Assembly (NCBI RefSeq): GCF_000264945.2
Contig: NZ_CP013070.1
Span: 2,170,001 to 2,234,000, forward strand
Length of the DNA: 64,000 nt
Direction of reading: 5' to 3'
Source of the DNA: Sphingobium indicum B90A
GTDB taxonomy: Bacteria; Pseudomonadota; Alphaproteobacteria; Sphingomonadales; Sphingomonadaceae
The translations under genes and the position numbers were made by a program. Position 1 is the first letter of the stretch; each line of letters begins with the position of its first letter. The notes under the pieces are model-generated. The model made no database searches and was not told the DNA's origin. It saw only the letters and a program-made list of their open reading frames with translations. Below are positions 19,419-29,373 of the stretch, in pieces.

Positions 19419-20846
19419 TTACAAACCCCAGACCGTGGCAAGGCCGAGGAAGGAGAAGAAGCCCATCACGTCCGTCATCGCCGTCACGAACACAGCCGAG
19501 GATACGGCCGGGTCGATATTCATCCGGTCGAGCGTCACCGGCACCAATATGCCCGCCAGCCCGGCCACCAGATTGTTGATCAGCATGGCGAGCGCGATGA
19601 CGATCCCAAGGTCGTGATTGCCGTAAATCAGCCCCACCGCGACGCCGATCAATATGCCGAGCGCCGTGCCGTTGGCGCTGGCGATGCGGAATTCGCGCGC
19701 GATCTGGCGGATGGTGTTGGAACTGGTGAGCTGGTTGGTGGCGAGGGCGCGCACGGCGACCGCCATGGTCTGCGTCCCCGCATTGCCGCCCATGCCCGAC
19801 ACGATGGGCATCAGCACCGCCAGCACGACATATTGGGAGATGGTCGACTGGAACAGCCCGACCACCGACGCCGCCAGGATCGCGGTGCCGAGGTTGACCA
19901 CCAGCCATTGGAGGCGGGTGCGCACCGTTTCCAGGATCGGCTGGTTGATGTCGCCCTCGCCCGCGCCGGACAGGCGGAGGATATCCTCGCCCGCTTCCTC
20001 GGAGATGATGTGGACGATGTCGTCGACGGTGATCATGCCGACCAGCCGCCCGCTGCCGTCCACCACGGCGGCGGAGATCAGCGCATATTTCTGGAAGCGC
20101 AGCGCCACTTCTTCCTGGTCCATGTCGACCGGGATCAGCGTCTGTTCGCGCTTCATCAGGTCCGCCATGGCGACGCTGCGCGGGCAGGTCAGCACCCAGC
20201 TCAACTGGCAGGTGCCGATCGGCTTGTGCGCCTCGTCGACGACGAAGATTTCCCAGAAATCGCTGGTCAGGTCGCGATTGTCGCGCAGATAGTCGATCAC
20301 CTGCCCGACCGTCATATGTTCCGGCACCGCGACCAGGTCGCGCTGCATCAGGCGCCCGGCGGATTCCTCCGGATAGGAGAGCGCGCTTTCGATGGCGGCG
20401 CGGTCCTCCGGCTCCATCGCGTCGAGGACGGCCTGCTGGTCGGCCTCCTCCATATCCTCGATGATGGCGACGGCGTCGTCGGTGTCCAGTTCGGCGGCGA
20501 ACTCCGCCACCTGTTCGGGCAGCAGCGCATCGAGCAGGTCGTCGCGGACATAATCGTTGAGTTCGGACAGAACCTCCGCGCCGACCAGGTCGCCCAGCGC
20601 CGCCGCCACCTGCCCGCGCCGTTCGGAGGGGGTGAGTTCCAGAAGGTCGGCGATGTCGGCGGGGTGCAGCGGCGAGACCAGTTCGCGCGCGCGGTCGCGG
20701 TCGTCCGCCTCCACCGCGTCCAGCACGGCGGAGACGAATTCGCCCTTCAGCCGGTCATCCTCGTCATGGCGGGATTCCGCCTGTTCAGCGGCGATATCGC
20801 CCAGTTCGTCCGGCCGGGGTTCGGCCGTATCGGCTCGTTCGCTCAT
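19419..20846 (-). CDS. mgtE: Magnesium transporter MgtE
   Basis: 475 residues, an inner-membrane Mg2+ channel. An acidic N-terminal regulatory domain with LHPADIADLLE is followed by two CBS domains (about residues 155-275; LMQRDLVAVPEHMTVGQ and TLIPVDMDQEEVALRFQKY) and five membrane helices. The pore motif PIVSGMGGNAGTQT is intact. It is divergent from the cyclophilin gene, with a 136-bp spacer that must hold both promoters. Magnesium binding in the N-terminal and CBS parts gates the channel in the family. Confidence 0.95.
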   Translation of the reverse strand: MSERADTAEPRPDELGDIAAEQAESRHDEDDRLKGEFVSAVLDAVEADDRDRARELVSPLHPADIADLLELTPSERRGQVAAALGDLVGAEVLSELNDYVRDDLLDALLPEQVAEFAAELDTDDAVAIIEDMEEADQQAVLDAMEPEDRAAIESALSYPEESAGRLMQRDLVAVPEHMTVGQVIDYLRDNRDLTSDFWEIFVVDEAHKPIGTCQLSWVLTCPRSVAMADLMKREQTLIPVDMDQEEVALRFQKYALISAAVVDGSGRLVGMITVDDIVHIISEEAGEDILRLSGAGEGDINQPILETVRTRLQWLVVNLGTAILAASVVGLFQSTISQYVVLAVLMPIVSGMGGNAGTQTMAVAVRALATNQLTSSNTIRQIAREFRIASANGTALGILIGVAVGLIYGNHDLGIVIALAMLINNLVAGLAGILVPVTLDRMNIDPAVSSAVFVTAMTDVMGFFSFLGLATVWGL

Positions 20847-20982
20847 CGCGTCCCCTACTGTCCGGTTCCTGTAGCATTTCGCTGCTTTTGCCCATGCCCG
20901 TCACAATTGCAATGGCTTCCATCCCCGTCTCAACGCTCTATATGGTCCATCACCCCAATTTTCCCCGAAGAGAGGATTTTTC

Positions 20983-21424
<442 letters not shown>

Positions 21425-21435
<11 letters not shown>

Positions 21436-22093
21436 GAAGACCATCCGTGGCGGAGATGGCGTTGCCCGTCTCCGCCGCTTCCTCAGTCGGCGGCGCATAG
21501 GGGCCGATGCTCTCTATATGCCAGCGGCGGTCCGCCTCGCTGGAGCCGGGCACATCGTTGGCCCGGCGCAACGTCACCTGCCGCAGCCGATACCAGGGCT
21601 TGCCGTTCGCGGCCAGGCGACCATAGACCTGCACCGGCACCGTCACGAACAGCGATCCCGCGGCCCCCTCGATCGCGCCGGGCGCGCCCAACTGGGCATG
21701 GATCTCGCTGAATCCGCGAAAACGGGCGGCGAAGCGCGCATCGTCTTCCGCCCCCATGGCGCTGTTGTCGTTCCACAGATCCTGCGCGTCATTATAGCGC
21801 TTTTCCTCCAGCAGGCCGTAATAGCCCTGCACTACCTGGGCTGCGCCCTGCGCGCCCTTGGGATCGATGGAGCCTTCCTCCACCACTGGCTGCGGGTCGA
21901 CCGGCAGGCCGCCGGGCATGCCGGGCGCCGGCGGGTTAAGCGGCTCCAGCACCGCCTGCGCCTCCGCCCGGAAATTATTTTCGACCTGCGCCGCATTGGC
22001 GCCATTGGCCAGATTGTCGATCGCGCTCTCCTCCCGGCCGTCGCAGGCCGCGAGCAGGAGCAGGGCGAGAACCGCGCTGGACCCAAGCCGCAT
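21425..22093 (-). CDS. Putative lipoprotein, unknown function
   Basis: 222 residues. A lipoprotein signal peptide ends at the lipobox LLAAC (Cys17). The mature part is Asn/Ala/Pro-rich at first, then contains a globular section with QGYYGLLEEKRYNDAQDLWND and WYRLRQVTLRRAND. This could be an NTF2-like fold, but that is a guess. It begins at the end of the frameshifted Tyr/Gly-rich lipoprotein frame on the same strand, and its 3' end overlaps the cyclophilin gene. Confidence 0.72.
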
Positions 22094-22661
22094 CAGTCGC
22101 GCCGACCCCGCCAGCCCTCACGGCCGGAACGCGCGCCGCCGTCGGATCGGGTGCGCGGCGTCCCCCAATTGCGTTCCGTCCGTGGCGTCGTCATATCCCC
22201 TTGTCCCCTTCCTGGCCGGGGCGCCTGCGCGCCCGCAGCGGGATTGCCCTGACGGGCGTTCCGCCAATTGCCGCTCCACCGATTGCCGTCGCCGCCGGAA
22301 CGCTCCCGCCAGCCCTGACGCGGTGCGCCATTGTTCCAGTTGCCGCGCCGCCCGTCATCGCGGCGGGCCTCCCGGCGTCCTTCCCAATAGCGGCGCTGGC
22401 CTTCGCTCCAACGTTGGCGATGGCCGCTGCGATTGTACACATAATAGCCGCTGCCGGGATAGTAGTAGCCGTCATACCAGCCGCCATATAGCCGGGACGA
22501 TAATAGCCCGGACCCCAATAATCGTCATAATAGCCGCCGCCATAATAGCCGCTGCCCACGCTCACGCCGCCATAATAGCCATCGTCATAAGCACAGCCGC
22601 CCAAGGCCAGCGCACCGGCAAGGCCGATCGCCGCGAGGAACCTCCGTCCGATCCAGGCCAT
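22093..22661 (-). pseudogene. Tyr/Gly-rich lipoprotein gene with an apparent 1-nt frameshift
   Basis: The N-terminal frame (from ATG 22661) encodes a signal peptide with lipobox ALGGC followed by Tyr/Gly repeats up to YYRPGY. Near 22485-22491 the Tyr/Gly pattern moves to another frame (GGWYDGYYYPGSGYYVYNRSGHRQRW), which continues as an Arg/Gly/Asn-rich tail to 22093. In the first frame the sequence degenerates into Ala/Thr/Met-rich residues. Adding one T in the TAT repeat would join both parts into a protein of about 190 residues. It is either a true frameshift or a base-calling error in a repeat. Confidence 0.65.
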
Positions 22662-22746
22662 CGCCTTTCTCCTTCATCCTGCATCCATGCCATGCATAAC
22701 GCGGGCTGCTTGAATTGGTTGTGAATGGCCTGGGCGGGGAGAGCGG

Positions 22747-23811
22747 TCAGGCTTGGCTCGGCGCACCTTCGTTGGGCGCGGACCTTCCCCGATTCCGCCA
22801 CCAGCGCAATATCGCTTCCCCGGCGGGCCGCTCGACCAGCCGGTTGATCAGCGTGCCCAAAACCAGCGCCACGGCGAATGCCGCCGCGAACCCCGTCCAG
22901 GGACTGTACCCCGCCTCCGCCATCTTCAGCATGACGACGAAGCCGACATGCTGATGGATGAGGTAGAAGGAATAGCTGATCCCGCCCATCCAGACGAGCG
23001 GACGAAAGCTGAGGAAACGCAGCCGCCCGGCGACGAGCGCCACGAACGTCGCCAGCAGCAGGACGCCGGCCAGCAGCATGTCCGGGCTGTCGATCGTCGC
23101 GACCGACAGCAGCGCGAGCGCGGCATGGGGTGCCTGCTGGCGCCAGCTTCGCTGCCCTGCCCAGACGCGATAAGACAATATGCCGATGATGAAGAAAGGC
23201 ACATAGCGCAGCACCAGCAGCATCACGATCCTTTCCGGCATGCCCGGCCACAGCGCATAGAGCCAGCGCGCGGCCAGCCAGCCCAGCAGCAAGAGTTCCA
23301 GCCGCCTTAGCCCCGTGTACTTCCAGATCGACAGCATGCAGGCGTAAAAGGCGATCTCCACCGTCAACGTCCAATAGGCGCCGTCCACCTCCGGCAGGAA
23401 GGCGAAGCCCTGCAGCATGGTGACGTTGGCCAGAATCGCCGCCGACCCGATCAGCAATTGGGAAACCCGCGCCAGGGATTCGATGCCCAGCGTCAGGAGC
23501 ATCGCGACGAGATAGGCGGGATAGAGCCGCGCGAAACGGTTGACCAGGAAATCGGCCGTCGTGCGGATGCGGTCGAGCGTGAAGAAGATCGCGAAGCCGG
23601 AAATGGCGAAGAACAGCAGCACCCGGTAATTGCCGCCCAGAAAGCGGAAGGGCACATGGGCCGCCTGCGGGAACAGTTCATGGAAGCGCGTGGAATAATG
23701 GAAGACGAGCACGCATAGCGCGCCCAGCCCGCGCAAGGCGTCCAGTTCCGTCAATCGGCGGGAAGAAGGGCGCGGCCCCGGCATGACCGCGCCATAGCAA
23801 AGAAACAGCAA
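22747..23811 (-). CDS. Acyltransferase family 3 (OafA-type) membrane protein
   Basis: 354 residues, about ten helices. The family O-acylates sugars of surface polysaccharides or other carbohydrates. Recognisable blocks are LDALRGLGALCVLVFHYSTRF (the conserved histidine in helix 1), LLFFAISGFAIFFTLDR and the C-terminal VERPAGEAILRWW. The start may be an ATG a few codons further in (MPGPRPSSRRLTELDALRG). The acceptor is unknown; no glycan gene cluster adjoins it. Confidence 0.85.
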   Translation of the reverse strand: MLFLCYGAVMPGPRPSSRRLTELDALRGLGALCVLVFHYSTRFHELFPQAAHVPFRFLGGNYRVLLFFAISGFAIFFTLDRIRTTADFLVNRFARLYPAYLVAMLLTLGIESLARVSQLLIGSAAILANVTMLQGFAFLPEVDGAYWTLTVEIAFYACMLSIWKYTGLRRLELLLLGWLAARWLYALWPGMPERIVMLLVLRYVPFFIIGILSYRVWAGQRSWRQQAPHAALALLSVATIDSPDMLLAGVLLLATFVALVAGRLRFLSFRPLVWMGGISYSFYLIHQHVGFVVMLKMAEAGYSPWTGFAAAFAVALVLGTLINRLVERPAGEAILRWWRNRGRSAPNEGAPSQA

Positions 23812-24051
23812 TCATTCCGTTAATATCGTGGTTAAGCAGCGATATAAGCCATGCTTCCGTCGATGACTGGATTGGGTGGGAAGCCGTCATTCCCCCATTC
23901 GTCACCCCGGACTTGATCCGGGGTCCCGCTGCCTTGGGCTGGGCGCGGTGTAGAGGCAAAAGCGGGACCCCGGATCAAGTCCGGGGTGACGGAAAACTAA
24001 TGTCCGCTCATGGCCTTTCTTGCCGCTGGCTGCGGACCCCAGGAACGCCCA
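23812..24051. other. Intergenic region with long palindrome
   Basis: The 240-bp gap between the acyltransferase and SRPBCC genes has no credible ORF. It contains the 30-bp-arm palindrome listed separately. The flank TTGGGTGGG...TTCCCCCATTCGTCACCCC also recurs at the second copy near 47950, so the repeat unit is larger than the palindrome. Confidence 0.75.
23901..23990. repeat. Sphingomonad-type palindromic repeat, copy 1
   Basis: Two perfect 30-bp arms (23901-23930 and 23961-23990; left arm starts GTCACCCCGGACTTGATCCG) around a 30-nt loop. The same arms occur at 48000-48089. Palindromes with this consensus are common in intergenic DNA of sphingomonads and related alphaproteobacteria. Confidence 0.9.
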
Positions 24052-24606
24052 TCACAGGCCGGTTCGACCAGCGGCATCCTCCTCTGCCGCCCGTTTCAAT
24101 CCCGACAGTTGCTCCGCCAGCACCTTGTCCACCACCGGCGCGATCCTGGCGGCGCCCATGCGGATATAACCGCCGACCACATAGCTCATGACGACACGCA
24201 CGCCCTTCCCGGACGGGGCGATGTCGAAAGTCAGCGTCCCGGTCACGGCTTCGGCCTGCAACGGCCCAAGGGCGCCGGACAGCCGCAATTGCCGGTCAGG
24301 CGCGGCATGGATCACACGGGCATGTTCGACGCTGCCCACCCGTCCCTCTTCGCCCGGCAATGCTTCGCAGAAGCATCCGCCCGCCACTGGTTCCAGCCTG
24401 AGATTGGCGGCAGAGCCGCTATAGCTATGCGCACCGTTCCACCAGCGTCCGGGCTGGCTCAGAAGGCGATAGACCGTCGCGGCATCGGCGGCGACCTGAA
24501 CGCTGTTCTCCACCGCAAAGCCGGCATCGCTGCTGGCGGTAACAGCAGAATGGGCCGGTGCGGCCATCGCCGCGCCAGCCCACCCCAAAGCCACGATCTT
24601 GCGCAT
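24052..24606 (-). CDS. SRPBCC (START-like) superfamily protein with signal peptide
   Basis: 184 residues. An N-terminal signal peptide (MRKIVALGWAGAAMAAPAHSA) is followed by a START/AHSA1-like fold (NSVQVAADAATVYRLLSQPGRWWNGAHSYSG at the start of the domain). Ligand unknown; such proteins bind hydrophobic molecules in a cavity. It lies 32 bp downstream of adk in the same direction, where many bacteria have rpsM. Confidence 0.75.
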   Translation of the reverse strand: MRKIVALGWAGAAMAAPAHSAVTASSDAGFAVENSVQVAADAATVYRLLSQPGRWWNGAHSYSGSAANLRLEPVAGGCFCEALPGEEGRVGSVEHARVIHAAPDRQLRLSGALGPLQAEAVTGTLTFDIAPSGKGVRVVMSYVVGGYIRMGAARIAPVVDKVLAEQLSGLKRAAEEDAAGRTGL

Positions 24607-24638
24607 AAATTCCCTCCGGAATGGAGGGCCAGCTTAGC

Positions 24639-25295
24639 TCAGGCGGCCTTGCCGTCCAATATGGCGGCGATAGCGACGGTCACATCGTCCATGTCGGCCA
24701 TGCCGTCGACCCGCGACACGATGCCGCGCGCTTCGTAGATCGGCAGGATGGGCGCTGTCTTGGCGCGATATTCGGCCATGCGGGTCCGCACGGTTTCCTC
24801 ATTGTCGTCCGGACGGCGCTTGAATTCATGGCCGCCGCATTTGTCGCAGGTGCCCTCGACCTTCGGCGTCTTGAACCTGTCGTGATAGCCCTCGCCGCAG
24901 GTCGCGCAGGTGAAGCGGCCGGTGATGCGCTCGACCAGCGCGTCCTCGTCCACTTCCAGTTCGATCACATGGTCCAGCGTCCGATTGCGGTCGGCCAATA
25001 TGCCGTCCAGCGAATGCGCCTGCGCCTCCGTCCTGGGATAGCCGTCGAAGATCACGCCGGTTTCCGGAGCCAGGGCGTCCAGCGCCTCCCCGATGATGCC
25101 GGAGACGATCTCGTCGGACACCAGTTCGCCGGCCTCCATCACCGCCTTGGCCTTGAGGCCGATGGGCGTCCCGGCCTTCACCGCCGCGCGCAGCATGTCG
25201 CCGGTCGACAGTTGCACCATGGCCCGGCTGTCCACCAGGCGCGTCGCCTGCGTTCCCTTGCCGGCGCCCGGAGGGCCGAGCAGAATGATATTCAT
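24639..25295 (-). CDS. adk: Adenylate kinase
   Basis: 218 residues from MNIILLG; another ATG 3 codons upstream is possible. It interconverts ATP + AMP and 2 ADP. The P-loop is GPPGAGKGTQ, the AMP-binding region FDGYPRTEAQA, and the LID domain carries a structural zinc site (CATCGEGYH and CDKCGG), so this is the long zinc-type enzyme. It follows secY by 50 bp, the usual spc-operon position. Confidence 0.97.
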   Translation of the reverse strand: MNIILLGPPGAGKGTQATRLVDSRAMVQLSTGDMLRAAVKAGTPIGLKAKAVMEAGELVSDEIVSGIIGEALDALAPETGVIFDGYPRTEAQAHSLDGILADRNRTLDHVIELEVDEDALVERITGRFTCATCGEGYHDRFKTPKVEGTCDKCGGHEFKRRPDDNEETVRTRMAEYRAKTAPILPIYEARGIVSRVDGMADMDDVTVAIAAILDGKAA

Positions 25296-25345
25296 GTCGC
25301 GCATTCTCCCCTGTTCTTCGCGCTTTTTAACCGCGCCGCGCAGCG

Positions 25346-26710
25346 TTAGCGCAGACGCCCCTTCAGCTTCGCCTTCTTGATCAGATCCCCATATTGATGG
25401 GCGAGCAGGTGGCTCTGGATCTGCGTCACGGTGTCGACCGTAACATTGACGACGATCAACAGGCTAGTCCCACCAAGGTAGAAGGGAATGCCCGCCCGGG
25501 CGATGGCGAATTCCGGCACCAGGCAGATGAAGGCCAGATAGGCCGCGCCGATTACCGTGATGCGCGTCAGCACATAATCCAGATAATTTTCGGTGTTCTT
25601 GCCCGGGCGGATGCCGGGGATGAAGCCGCCGTTGCGCTTGAGATTGTCGGCCGTCTCTTCCGGATTGAACACCACTGCAGTGTAGAAGAAGCAGAAGAAG
25701 ACGATGCCAAGGCCATAGAGCGCCATATAGACCGGGCTGCCGTGCGACAGATACTGGTTCAGCGTCAGCACGAAATCGCCGAGCCTGCTCTCGCCCGCCA
25801 CGGTCTGGCCGGCGAATTGCGAGACGGTGAGCGGCATCAGCAGCAGCGACGAAGCGAAGATCGGCGGGATCACGCCCGCGGTATTGACCTTCAGCGGCAG
25901 ATGGCTGCGGTCCGCCTGCATCAGGCCCTGCCGCGTCTGGCGCTTGGGATATTGGATCAGCACCCGGCGCTGCGCCCGCTCCATGAAGCAGATGAAGGCG
26001 ATGAGGCCGAAGCCCAGCACGATCACCAGGAAGATCACCAGGCCGGAAATCGCGCCCGTGCTGCTCGACTTGAACAGGTTGCTCAGCGTCACCGGCAATT
26101 GCGCGACGATGCCCGCCATGATGATGAGCGAGACGCCGTTGCCGATGCCGCGCGAGGTGATCTGCTCACCCAGCCACATCAGGAACATGGTGCCGCCGAT
26201 CAGCGAGACCACCGCCGCGACCCGGAACAGATAGCCAGGGTCGACCACCGCCTGCACGCCCGATTGCGCGCCGAAGCTCTCCAGCCCCACGGCGATGAAA
26301 TAGCCCTGCACGGCGGTCAGGCCGACCGTGCCGTAACGGGTGTATTGATTGAGCTTCTTGCGGCCGCTTTCGCCTTCCTTCTTGATCGCCGCGAGTTGCG
26401 GCGAGAGGCTGGCGGCAAGCTGCACCACGATGGACGCGGTGATATAGGGCATCACCCCCAGCGCGATCAGGCTCATGCGGGAGAGCGATCCGCCCGAAAA
26501 GGTGTTGAAGATGTCGAGGATGCCGCCATTGGTCTGCGCGTAGAGCTGCGACAGCGCGGTCGGATCGACGCCCGGCAGCGGCACGAAGCTCAGGAAGCGG
26601 AAGACGATCAGCGCGCCCAGCGTGAACCACAGGCGCTTCTTGAGGTCGGTCGCCTGGCTGAACTTCGCCAGGCTGAGATTGGATGCGAGCTGGTCGGCTC
26701 TCGATGCCAT
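25346..26710 (-). CDS. secY: Protein translocase subunit SecY
   Basis: 454 residues, ten transmembrane helices; the central channel of the Sec translocon. Family blocks include GVMPYITASIVVQL, the plug-adjacent helix, FICFMERAQRRVLIQYPKRQ and NPEETADNLKRNGGFIPGIRPG. It is preceded by a 190-bp gap after rplO, much longer than the other spc spacers, and followed by adk. Confidence 0.97.
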   Translation of the reverse strand: MASRADQLASNLSLAKFSQATDLKKRLWFTLGALIVFRFLSFVPLPGVDPTALSQLYAQTNGGILDIFNTFSGGSLSRMSLIALGVMPYITASIVVQLAASLSPQLAAIKKEGESGRKKLNQYTRYGTVGLTAVQGYFIAVGLESFGAQSGVQAVVDPGYLFRVAAVVSLIGGTMFLMWLGEQITSRGIGNGVSLIIMAGIVAQLPVTLSNLFKSSSTGAISGLVIFLVIVLGFGLIAFICFMERAQRRVLIQYPKRQTRQGLMQADRSHLPLKVNTAGVIPPIFASSLLLMPLTVSQFAGQTVAGESRLGDFVLTLNQYLSHGSPVYMALYGLGIVFFCFFYTAVVFNPEETADNLKRNGGFIPGIRPGKNTENYLDYVLTRITVIGAAYLAFICLVPEFAIARAGIPFYLGGTSLLIVVNVTVDTVTQIQSHLLAHQYGDLIKKAKLKGRLR

Positions 26711-26839
26711 CTTGGCTGCCCTTCAAAACATCTTGCCGGAGTAACGCTCCGGCCTGAATCGCTAACCCCTTAGCGAGGTCATGGGGCGCTGTCGAACCGG
26801 GATTTGCCGCTCCTGCGACAAACAGCGTTCCCCGATGCA

Positions 26840-26877
26840 CATGACCCCGCCGACCCATATCGGGCAGCGGGGTCATG
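26840..26877 (-). other. Stable hairpin in the rplO-secY spacer
   Basis: Perfect 11-bp stem (CATGACCCCGC at 26840-26850, complement at 26867-26877) with an inner CCC/GGG pairing in its 16-nt loop. There is no T-tract on the minus strand. It lies 24 bp after the rplO stop codon and may mark an RNA processing or regulatory site before secY. Confidence 0.45.
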
Positions 26878-26900
26878 CTTGCAAGACTTGGCGGGCCGGA

Positions 26901-27437
26901 TCAGGCCTTTGCAGCGGCCTTCTTCGCGGCAAGGGCGGTGCCCTTCTTCGCCTTGGCCTTTTCAGCCGCCGGAACGACTTCGATCACATCGACCTTGCCG
27001 CCGGCCTTCTCGACCGCTTCGACCGCGCCCTTCGACGCGCCGGCGACCAGGAAGCTGACCTTGGCGGTCAGATCGCCCTTGGCGAGCAGGCGCACGCCGT
27101 CCTTGCCGCCACGGGCGAGGGCAGCGGCCTTCAGCGCCGCATGGTCGATGGTCGCGTTGGCGTCCAGCTTGCCGGCGTCGATCGCCTTCTGCACGGCGCC
27201 CAGGTTCACGATCGCGAAATCCTTAGCGAAGATATTGTTGAAGCCGCGCTTCGGCAGGCGCATGTGGAGCGGCATCTGGCCACCCTCGAAGCCGTTGATG
27301 CTGACGCCCGAACGCGCCTTCGCGCCCTTCTGGCCGCGACCGGCGGTCTTGCCCTTGCCGGAACCGATACCACGGCCCACGCGCATCCGGCCCTTGCGGG
27401 CGCCGGCATTGTCATTGAGTTCGTTAAGCTTGGTCAT
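26901..27437 (-). CDS. rplO: 50S ribosomal protein L15
   Basis: 178 residues from [10 protein letters not shown], which is the conserved start; a longer frame to 27479 is not supported. The Gly/Arg/Lys-rich N-terminal block [20 protein letters not shown] is typical. The C-terminus is an Ala/Lys-rich extension ([19 protein letters not shown]), longer than in E. coli. A composite palindromic repeat lies just upstream, between this gene and rpmD. Confidence 0.97.
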   Translation of the reverse strand: MTKLNELNDNAGARKGRMRVGRGIGSGKGKTAGRGQKGAKARSGVSINGFEGGQMPLHMRLPKRGFNNIFAKDFAIVNLGAVQKAIDAGKLDANATIDHAALKAAALARGGKDGVRLLAKGDLTAKVSFLVAGASKGAVEAVEKAGGKVDVIEVVPAAEKAKAKKGTALAAKKAAAKA

Positions 27438-27490
27438 TGTGCACTCGCTTTCGCTATGTTCGCGCAAGGCCCGGTCCAAAGGGCCGGGCC

Positions 27491-27585
27491 GCAGCCCCAG
27501 CGAAGGCTGGGGCCTCGTGAGGCTGGGCAGAACCCCATCGAGGGTTCGCCCAGCGGCCTGAGATCCCGGCCTTCGCCGGGATGAC
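27491..27585. repeat. Composite palindromic repeat in the rpmD-rplO spacer
   Basis: Three consecutive hairpins: GCCCCAGC/GCTGGGGC at 27494-27513, an imperfect CTGGGC...GCCCAG stem over about 27522-27553, and ATCCCGGC/GCCGGGAT at 27563-27582. The arrangement resembles a REP/BIME cluster. It sits inside the ribosomal protein operon, where spacers are normally a few bases. Confidence 0.75.
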
Positions 27586-27590
27586 GGATA

Positions 27591-27767
27591 TTACTCGACC
27601 ACTTCCACCATATGGGGGAGCTTCTTGATCGCGCCGCGGACTTCCGCGGTATCTTCCAGTTCCACCACGCGGTGCATCTTGCCAAGGCCCAGGCCGATCA
27701 GAATCTTCTTCTGGGCTTCGGGGCGACGGATCGGCGAACCGATCTGCTTGATCTTGATCTTCGCCAT
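27591..27767 (-). CDS. rpmD: 50S ribosomal protein L30
   Basis: 58 residues: begins [19 protein letters not shown] and ends [11 protein letters not shown]. The [18 protein letters not shown] core is the L30 signature. It lies 6 bp after rpsE and before rplO, the normal spc-operon position. Short but complete. Confidence 0.96.
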   Translation of the reverse strand: MAKIKIKQIGSPIRRPEAQKKILIGLGLGKMHRVVELEDTAEVRGAIKKLPHMVEVVE

Positions 27768-27773
27768 ATCCTG

Positions 27774-28481
27774 TTACTCCGCAATCGCTTCGGCATCGGC
27801 CTGCGCGACTTCGGCCGAGACGCCGCCGCGACGCAGAAGGTCGGCGACCTTCTTGCCGCGACGCTGCGCCACCGACTTGGGGCTGGTCTGCTCGCCCAGC
27901 GCCGCGAAGGTCGCGCGGATCATGTTATAGGGGTTCGACGTGCCGTTCGACTTGGTCACGACGTCAGCGACGCCGAGGCTTTCGAACACGGCGCGCATCG
28001 GACCACCGGCGATGATGCCCGTACCGGCCGGGGCCGAACGAACCGTCACCTTGCCCGCGCCGAAATGGCCCAGGCCGTCATGGTGCAGCGTGCGGCCTTC
28101 CTTCAGCGGAACGCGAACCATCGCCTTCTTGGCCGAAGCGGTCGCCTTGCTGATGGCTTCGGGCACTTCGCGCGCCTTGCCATGGCCGAAGCCCGCGCGG
28201 CCCTTGCCGTCGCCGACGACGACCAGAGCCGCGAAGCCGAAGCGCTTGCCGCCCTTGACGGTCTTCGAGACGCGGTTGATGTGAACCAGCTTCTCGATCA
28301 GTTCCTCGCCCTGTTCCTCGTCACGATTGCCGCGACGGTCGTCGCGACGGCCACGGCCGCCACGCTCGCCACGGTTGCGGTCGCCGCCGCGACCACGGCC
28401 GCGACGGCCTTCGGTCTGCTCGCCGCCTTCAACGGCAGCCGGTGCGCCCGGCTGGGCCTGGATTTCGTTTTCGTCAGCCAT
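27774..28481 (-). CDS. rpsE: 30S ribosomal protein S5
   Basis: 235 residues. The canonical S5 core begins near residue 57 ([21 protein letters not shown]) with the [14 protein letters not shown] and [19 protein letters not shown] blocks. It is preceded by an extra N-terminal tail of about 55 residues rich in Arg, Gly, Asp and Asn ([20 protein letters not shown]), likely disordered and RNA-binding. S5 is important for translational fidelity. Confidence 0.96.
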   Translation of the reverse strand: MADENEIQAQPGAPAAVEGGEQTEGRRGRGRGGDRNRGERGGRGRRDDRRGNRDEEQGEELIEKLVHINRVSKTVKGGKRFGFAALVVVGDGKGRAGFGHGKAREVPEAISKATASAKKAMVRVPLKEGRTLHHDGLGHFGAGKVTVRSAPAGTGIIAGGPMRAVFESLGVADVVTKSNGTSNPYNMIRATFAALGEQTSPKSVAQRRGKKVADLLRRGGVSAEVAQADAEAIAE

Positions 28482-28484
28482 TTG

Positions 28485-28838
28485 TCAGAACTCCAGCCCG
28501 GCTTCACGGGCCGCATCGGCCAGCGCCTTGACGCGGCCATGGAACAGGAAGCCACCACGGTCGAACACGACCTGGGTGACGCCGGCGGCGGTCGCCGCGG
28601 CGGCGACGCGCTTGCCGACATCGGCGGCGGCGTCGGCGGTGGCGCCGGTCTTGCCGCGCACATCCTTGTCCAGGGTCGACGCGGCCGCCAGGGTCTTGCC
28701 CTGCGCGTCGTCGATGACCTGGGCGTAGATGTGACGGCCCGAACGGTGGACGCTGAGGCGCGGACGCGTGCCCGAAACAGCCTTGAGCGCGGTGCGGACG
28801 CGGCGACGGCGCCGCGCGAAGAGGGAAAGCTTTGCCAT
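28485..28838 (-). CDS. rplR: 50S ribosomal protein L18
   Basis: 117 residues from [10 protein letters not shown]; the frame runs open upstream without a better start. L18 binds 5S rRNA. The [20 protein letters not shown] start and the C-terminal [20 protein letters not shown] block are characteristic. It sits between rplF (1-bp gap) and rpsE. Confidence 0.96.
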   Translation of the reverse strand: MAKLSLFARRRRRVRTALKAVSGTRPRLSVHRSGRHIYAQVIDDAQGKTLAAASTLDKDVRGKTGATADAAADVGKRVAAAATAAGVTQVVFDRGGFLFHGRVKALADAAREAGLEF

Positions 28839-28839
28839 C

Positions 28840-29373
28840 TTACTTCTTCTTCCCTTCCTTGCGGAAGATGAACTCGCCGGCGTATTTGATGCCCTTGCCC
28901 TTATAGGGTTCGGGCTTGCGCCAGCGGCGGATCTCGGCGGCAACCTGACCCACCTTCTGCTTGTCGATGCCGCTGATCTCGACCGTGGTGTTGTCCGGGG
29001 TCTTGATCTCGATGCCTTCCGGCACCGCGAAATCGACGTCGTGCGAATAGCCGAGCTGCAGCTTCAGGGTCTTGCCCTGGGCGTTGGCGCGGTAACCGAC
29101 GCCGGTGATGAGCAACTTCTTCGAAAAGCCCTCTGTCACGCCGGTGATCAGGTTCGCGATCAGCGTGCGCTGCATGCCCCAGAAAGCGCGGGCGCGCTTG
29201 CTGTCATTGGCAGGCTTCACGGCGATCGAGCCTTCCTCGATGCTGTAGGTCACTTCGTCGGCCAGCGGCAGCGACAGGGTGCCCTTGGGCCCCTTCACCG
29301 AAAGCTGACCGTCGGCGATGGCGGCGGTGACGCCCGCGGGGACGGCAACCGGCTTTTTACCAGTACGGCTCAT
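28840..29373 (-). CDS. rplF: 50S ribosomal protein L6
   Basis: 177 residues. Begins [15 protein letters not shown]; the C-terminal rRNA-binding block [19 protein letters not shown] is intact. The start codon shares one base with the rpsH stop. Confidence 0.97.
   Translation of the reverse strand: MSRTGKKPVAVPAGVTAAIADGQLSVKGPKGTLSLPLADEVTYSIEEGSIAVKPANDSKRARAFWGMQRTLIANLITGVTEGFSKKLLITGVGYRANAQGKTLKLQLGYSHDVDFAVPEGIEIKTPDNTTVEISGIDKQKVGQVAAEIRRWRKPEPYKGKGIKYAGEFIFRKEGKKK

Noticed and set aside
23901..23990. Long palindrome considered as a CRISPR unit
   Set aside because: Only one copy at the site, no regular repeat-spacer series and no cas genes; it is an intergenic inverted repeat.
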